Notes under the pieces: model-generated
Told to the model about the DNA's origin: nothing
Database searches by the model: none
Seen by the model: only the letters and a program-made list of their open reading frames with translations
Assembly: GCA_002350615.1 (NCBI GenBank)
Contig: DEFD01000040.1
Location: 1 to 64,000, forward strand
Direction: 5' to 3'
DNA length: 64,000 nt
From: Bacteroidales bacterium UBA2861
GTDB taxonomy: Bacteria; Bacteroidota; Bacteroidia; Bacteroidales; UBA932
Shown: piece by piece, positions 62,540-64,000 of the stretch
How the letters are laid out: the number at the start of each line of letters is the position of its first letter
Position numbering within the stretch: the stretch's first letter is position 1
Position numbers and translations under genes: made by a program

Positions 62540-62547
62540 CAAAATTA
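62540..62547 (-). promoter_or_regulatory. -7 box TAATTTTG for the carboxyltransferase gene
   Basis: A full TAnnTTTG match 19 bases before the start codon; no clear -33 element. Confidence 0.5.
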
Positions 62548-62637
62548 ACCATTTTTGCGCATTATAATCCTCCCCAATCATTAAAATAAAAGCACTTCTC
62601 CTCATGGGCCCTATTTTTTACATTTTTTGCAACTGCT

Positions 62638-62668
62638 ATTGTGCAGTAAAAATATTTTTGTACCTTTG
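62638..62668 (+). promoter_or_regulatory. tRNA-His promoter (ATTG-N19-TACCTTTG)
   Basis: ATTG (62638-62641) lies 19 bases before TACCTTTG (62661-62668). The transcript would start near 62673 and carry about 75 nt ahead of the tRNA. Confidence 0.7.
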
Positions 62669-62678
62669 CAATCCCTTC

Positions 62679-62740
62679 GCGGGCGAAACCTGTTGGTGCG
62701 GTACTCCGGCAGAATCCGGAACCTGACCCCGCAAAGGTTC
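62679..62740 (+). other. Structured leader ahead of tRNA-His, possible pseudoknot
   Basis: GCGGG (62679-62683) can pair with CCCGC (62728-62732), which itself lies in the loop of a 6-bp stem GAACCT/AGGTTC (62719-62724 with 62735-62740). The result would be an H-type pseudoknot or two competing helices. No ORF or known RNA family is recognised. It may be a processing element for the tRNA or a small RNA. Confidence 0.4.
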
Positions 62741-62748
62741 ATAACACG

Positions 62749-62824
62749 GTGCAATTAGCTCAGTTGGTAGAGTCCCAGATTGTGGTTCTGGTTGTCGTGG
62801 GTTCGAGCCCCACATTGCACCCCA
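62749..62824 (+). tRNA. tRNA-His (anticodon GTG)
   Basis: Cloverleaf with acceptor GTGCAAT/ATTGCAC, D arm GCTCAGTTGGTAGAGT, anticodon stem CCAGA/TCTGG around TTGTGGT (anticodon GTG) and T arm GTGGG-TTCGAGC-CCCAC. An extra G at 62748 can act as the -1 base of tRNA-His opposite C73. CCA is encoded (62822-62824), unlike tRNA-Arg at the left end. Confidence 0.95.
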
Positions 62825-62825
62825 C

Positions 62826-62862
62826 AAAAAAATCCGGCCCTTGTAAATGGGTCGGATTTTTT
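62826..62862. terminator. Terminator behind tRNA-His, probably bidirectional
   Basis: Stem AAATCCGGCCC/GGGTCGGATTT (one G-T pair) with an 8-nt loop, flanked by A on the left and T on the right. It starts 2 bases after the encoded CCA and can also stop minus-strand transcripts from the remnant at 62885. Confidence 0.85.
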
Positions 62863-62884
62863 CGTTCTGCAGAGAACTCCCCTG

Positions 62885-63188
62885 CTATTCGTAGCTCATC
62901 GAAAGAGTGACAAGATTGACATCGACAGAGCCGGAATTCTTGCACCAGACGTGCTCTGCCGCGGCATCGGCAGGCTGACCGTTCACATTGTTGTGGGAGG
63001 TAGGAAAATATACCGGAGATGAATAAGTAGAAGAAATCTGCGTAAAATTGCCTACACCCTGTCCCGTGGCTCTCCTGGTTGCCGCGAAATTGCCTATATT
63101 TTTATCGGTCTTCGTGTAATATACATAGCCCGTGCAACTGATGGGAAGCACCTGGGAGACCTTACTTCCATCCCACCATTCTGCGCAG
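62885..63188 (-). pseudogene. 3' fragment of an unknown surface-type protein
   Basis: About 100 codons in one frame read EWWDGSKVSQVLPISCTGYV and go on Thr/Ser/Asn-rich to SVDVNLVTLSMSYE. The only usual start is a GTG at 63151 in mid-sequence; the frame is open back to about 63280 without ATG, and it overlaps another small gene there. The coding-like bias and missing 5' part suggest a gene remnant left by a deletion. The beta-rich Tyr/Thr/Asn pattern is reminiscent of surface or fimbria-associated proteins, but I cannot name a family. Confidence 0.45.
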
Positions 63189-63362
63189 TCAGGGTCTATT
63201 CGCAGCCGGTGAGTCCGATAACAGTTCAGATGTCTTGAGCCAATAGAAGAATGCTTCGGGATTCTGGAATTTGAGCTGGTTCAGGCGGGATGAGAAGGAG
63301 TCCGGAATGCGTGCCGCCGCTTTTTCTATCCATTCAAGACTTCGGCTGTCTGGTGATATCAT
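63189..63362 (-). pseudogene. 57-aa ORF, probable internally deleted AbiEii-like partner
   Basis: A 57-aa ORF starting MISPDSRSLEWIEKAAARIP and ending with NPEAFFYWLKTSELL plus a short tail. The start resembles the N-terminus of AbiEii-like nucleotidyltransferases and the second half resembles their C-terminus. The catalytic middle (GG-hydrophobic and DxD region of the nucleotidyltransferase fold) is absent. Start overlaps the stop of the AbiEi-like gene (ATGA), the normal coupling for such pairs. I infer an in-frame internal deletion; alternatively it is a genuine small protein. Confidence 0.45.
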
Positions 63363-64000
63363 TTTTCTGTCTCCTTCAGTATTGCATTGACTTCTTCTGT
63401 CCGGTTTCTCCGCCCGGCATAGCGGAGAAGGGTTTTACGGCTGACGGCATACCGGCTGAATGCCGCGGCATAGATGGCGTATGCCTCCGAGCCGGTAAGG
63501 GCATGGAGGGCATTGTCGCACAGAATGTCCACAAGAATTTTTTCAAGTGTTGGGACGCTAACCCCGCCCGAGACTTCAACGGGAGCCTGGCTCACCTGCG
63601 GTGTGACAACAACCAGTTCCCTGCCGGGGGCAACCCGGGAAAGAAGGCTCCTCTCCGAATCTTGGAGGATGAGCGAGTCCGTCAGGTTTTCAAGGGCGTC
63701 GGCGACAGAACCAGCCGCAAGGCGTTCCGCCCCCACGATGGTAAGGCGGAAATTGGGGATGTCATGCATCAGGGGCAGGATGGCGTCCGTGTGCCAGATA
63801 CTTGTCTGTGAAAACGGCAGGGCCGCTTTCAGCTCCTTGAACAGCTTGGAGGTTTTTTCGTCCGGAACGATGTGAAAAGCCGGTTTGAAACCACTGCCCG
63901 GCAAGAGCAGGCCGTCCTCCTTTTTTATCCTGCCCTCCCTCACTAGACGGCTGACAATGGTAAGCGAGCTCCCTTCCGGAGAATGGAACTCTTCCCGGAG
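63359..64000 (-). CDS. AbiEi-like antitoxin/regulator, 5' end beyond the window
   Basis: At least 213 residues; the frame runs off the right edge. The visible N-terminal part LTIVSRLVREGRIKKEDGLL is the wing of a winged helix. The rest matches the AbiEi/DUF6577-like pattern: FSQTSIWHTDAILPLM, LTIVGAERLAAGSVADAL, QVSQAPVEVSGGVSVPTLEK and GRRNRTEEVNAILKE. Such proteins repress and neutralise an AbiEii nucleotidyltransferase in type IV toxin-antitoxin phage defence. The partner behind it appears to be reduced to 57 codons. Confidence 0.7.
   Translation of the reverse strand, partial: LREEFHSPEGSSLTIVSRLVREGRIKKEDGLLLPGSGFKPAFHIVPDEKTSKLFKELKAALPFSQTSIWHTDAILPLMHDIPNFRLTIVGAERLAAGSVADALENLTDSLILQDSERSLLSRVAPGRELVVVTPQVSQAPVEVSGGVSVPTLEKILVDILCDNALHALTGSEAYAIYAAAFSRYAVSRKTLLRYAGRRNRTEEVNAILKETEK

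Noticed and set aside
62636..62827. 63-codon minus-strand frame across the tRNA-His region
   Set aside because: It is the complement of the tRNA and its leader; the tRNA structure explains the sequence.

Overview
The window reads as a chromosomal segment of a Bacteroidales bacterium (phylum Bacteroidota) of moderately high GC. The evidence is a SusC/SusD pair with a FecR anti-sigma factor and ECF sigma factor, many short lipoprotein signal peptides starting MK(K/R), the nadK-uppS-bamA-ompH order, a Bacteroidota-type omega subunit, and repeated -7 promoter boxes of the form TAnnTTTG without strong Shine-Dalgarno sites. The genus cannot be fixed from this stretch alone.

Left part (1-20 kb): tRNA-Arg(ACG) lies directly behind rplS, next to an unexplained stretch at the window edge. 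It is followed by a secreted acetylxylan-esterase-like protein, the grpE-dnaJ chaperone operon, and a minus-strand TolC-HlyD-permease-permease efflux operon that runs into a GH78 rhamnosidase. A divergent AraC regulator follows, then a large MscS channel joined to a MATE exporter and a DUF3737 protein, a PatB/MalY C-S lyase and an O/P-type porin.

Middle part (20-32 kb): a SLC13/DASS carboxylate carrier, then a tight minus-strand chain nadK-uppS-bamA-ompH-korA-korB-gdhA. This chain links NADP synthesis, lipid-carrier synthesis, outer-membrane protein assembly, and 2-oxoacid and glutamate metabolism. A small lipoprotein gene and a Tat-exported Gfo/Idh/MocA oxidoreductase follow.

The most distinctive region is 32.4-46.4 kb: a ten-gene minus-strand locus in the order ECF sigma, FecR, surface EEP phosphodiesterase, SusC, SusD, second EEP lipoprotein, two paralogous discoidin lipoproteins, a 45-aa unsecreted mini-protein, and a fimbrillin/beta-helix surface lipoprotein. 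Gaps are a few bases or start/stop overlaps. It looks like a nutrient-capture locus with phosphodiesterases or nucleases where glycoside hydrolases would normally be, so its substrate is probably not a plain glycan.

Right part (46.4-64 kb): pdxJ, an OmpH-like lipoprotein with a family 2 glycosyltransferase, a LysM lipoprotein, the trxB-bamD-rpoZ-recN operon, upp, an LEA-like lipoprotein-SPOR-rpoN operon, miaB with an esterase, a Y1/REP-type transposase between two gapless 90-bp direct repeats, a pyruvate/oxaloacetate carboxyltransferase whose biotinyl-type domain lacks the acceptor lysine, tRNA-His(GTG) with a structured leader, and, at the window end, an AbiEi-like antitoxin gene beside what looks like an internally deleted partner.
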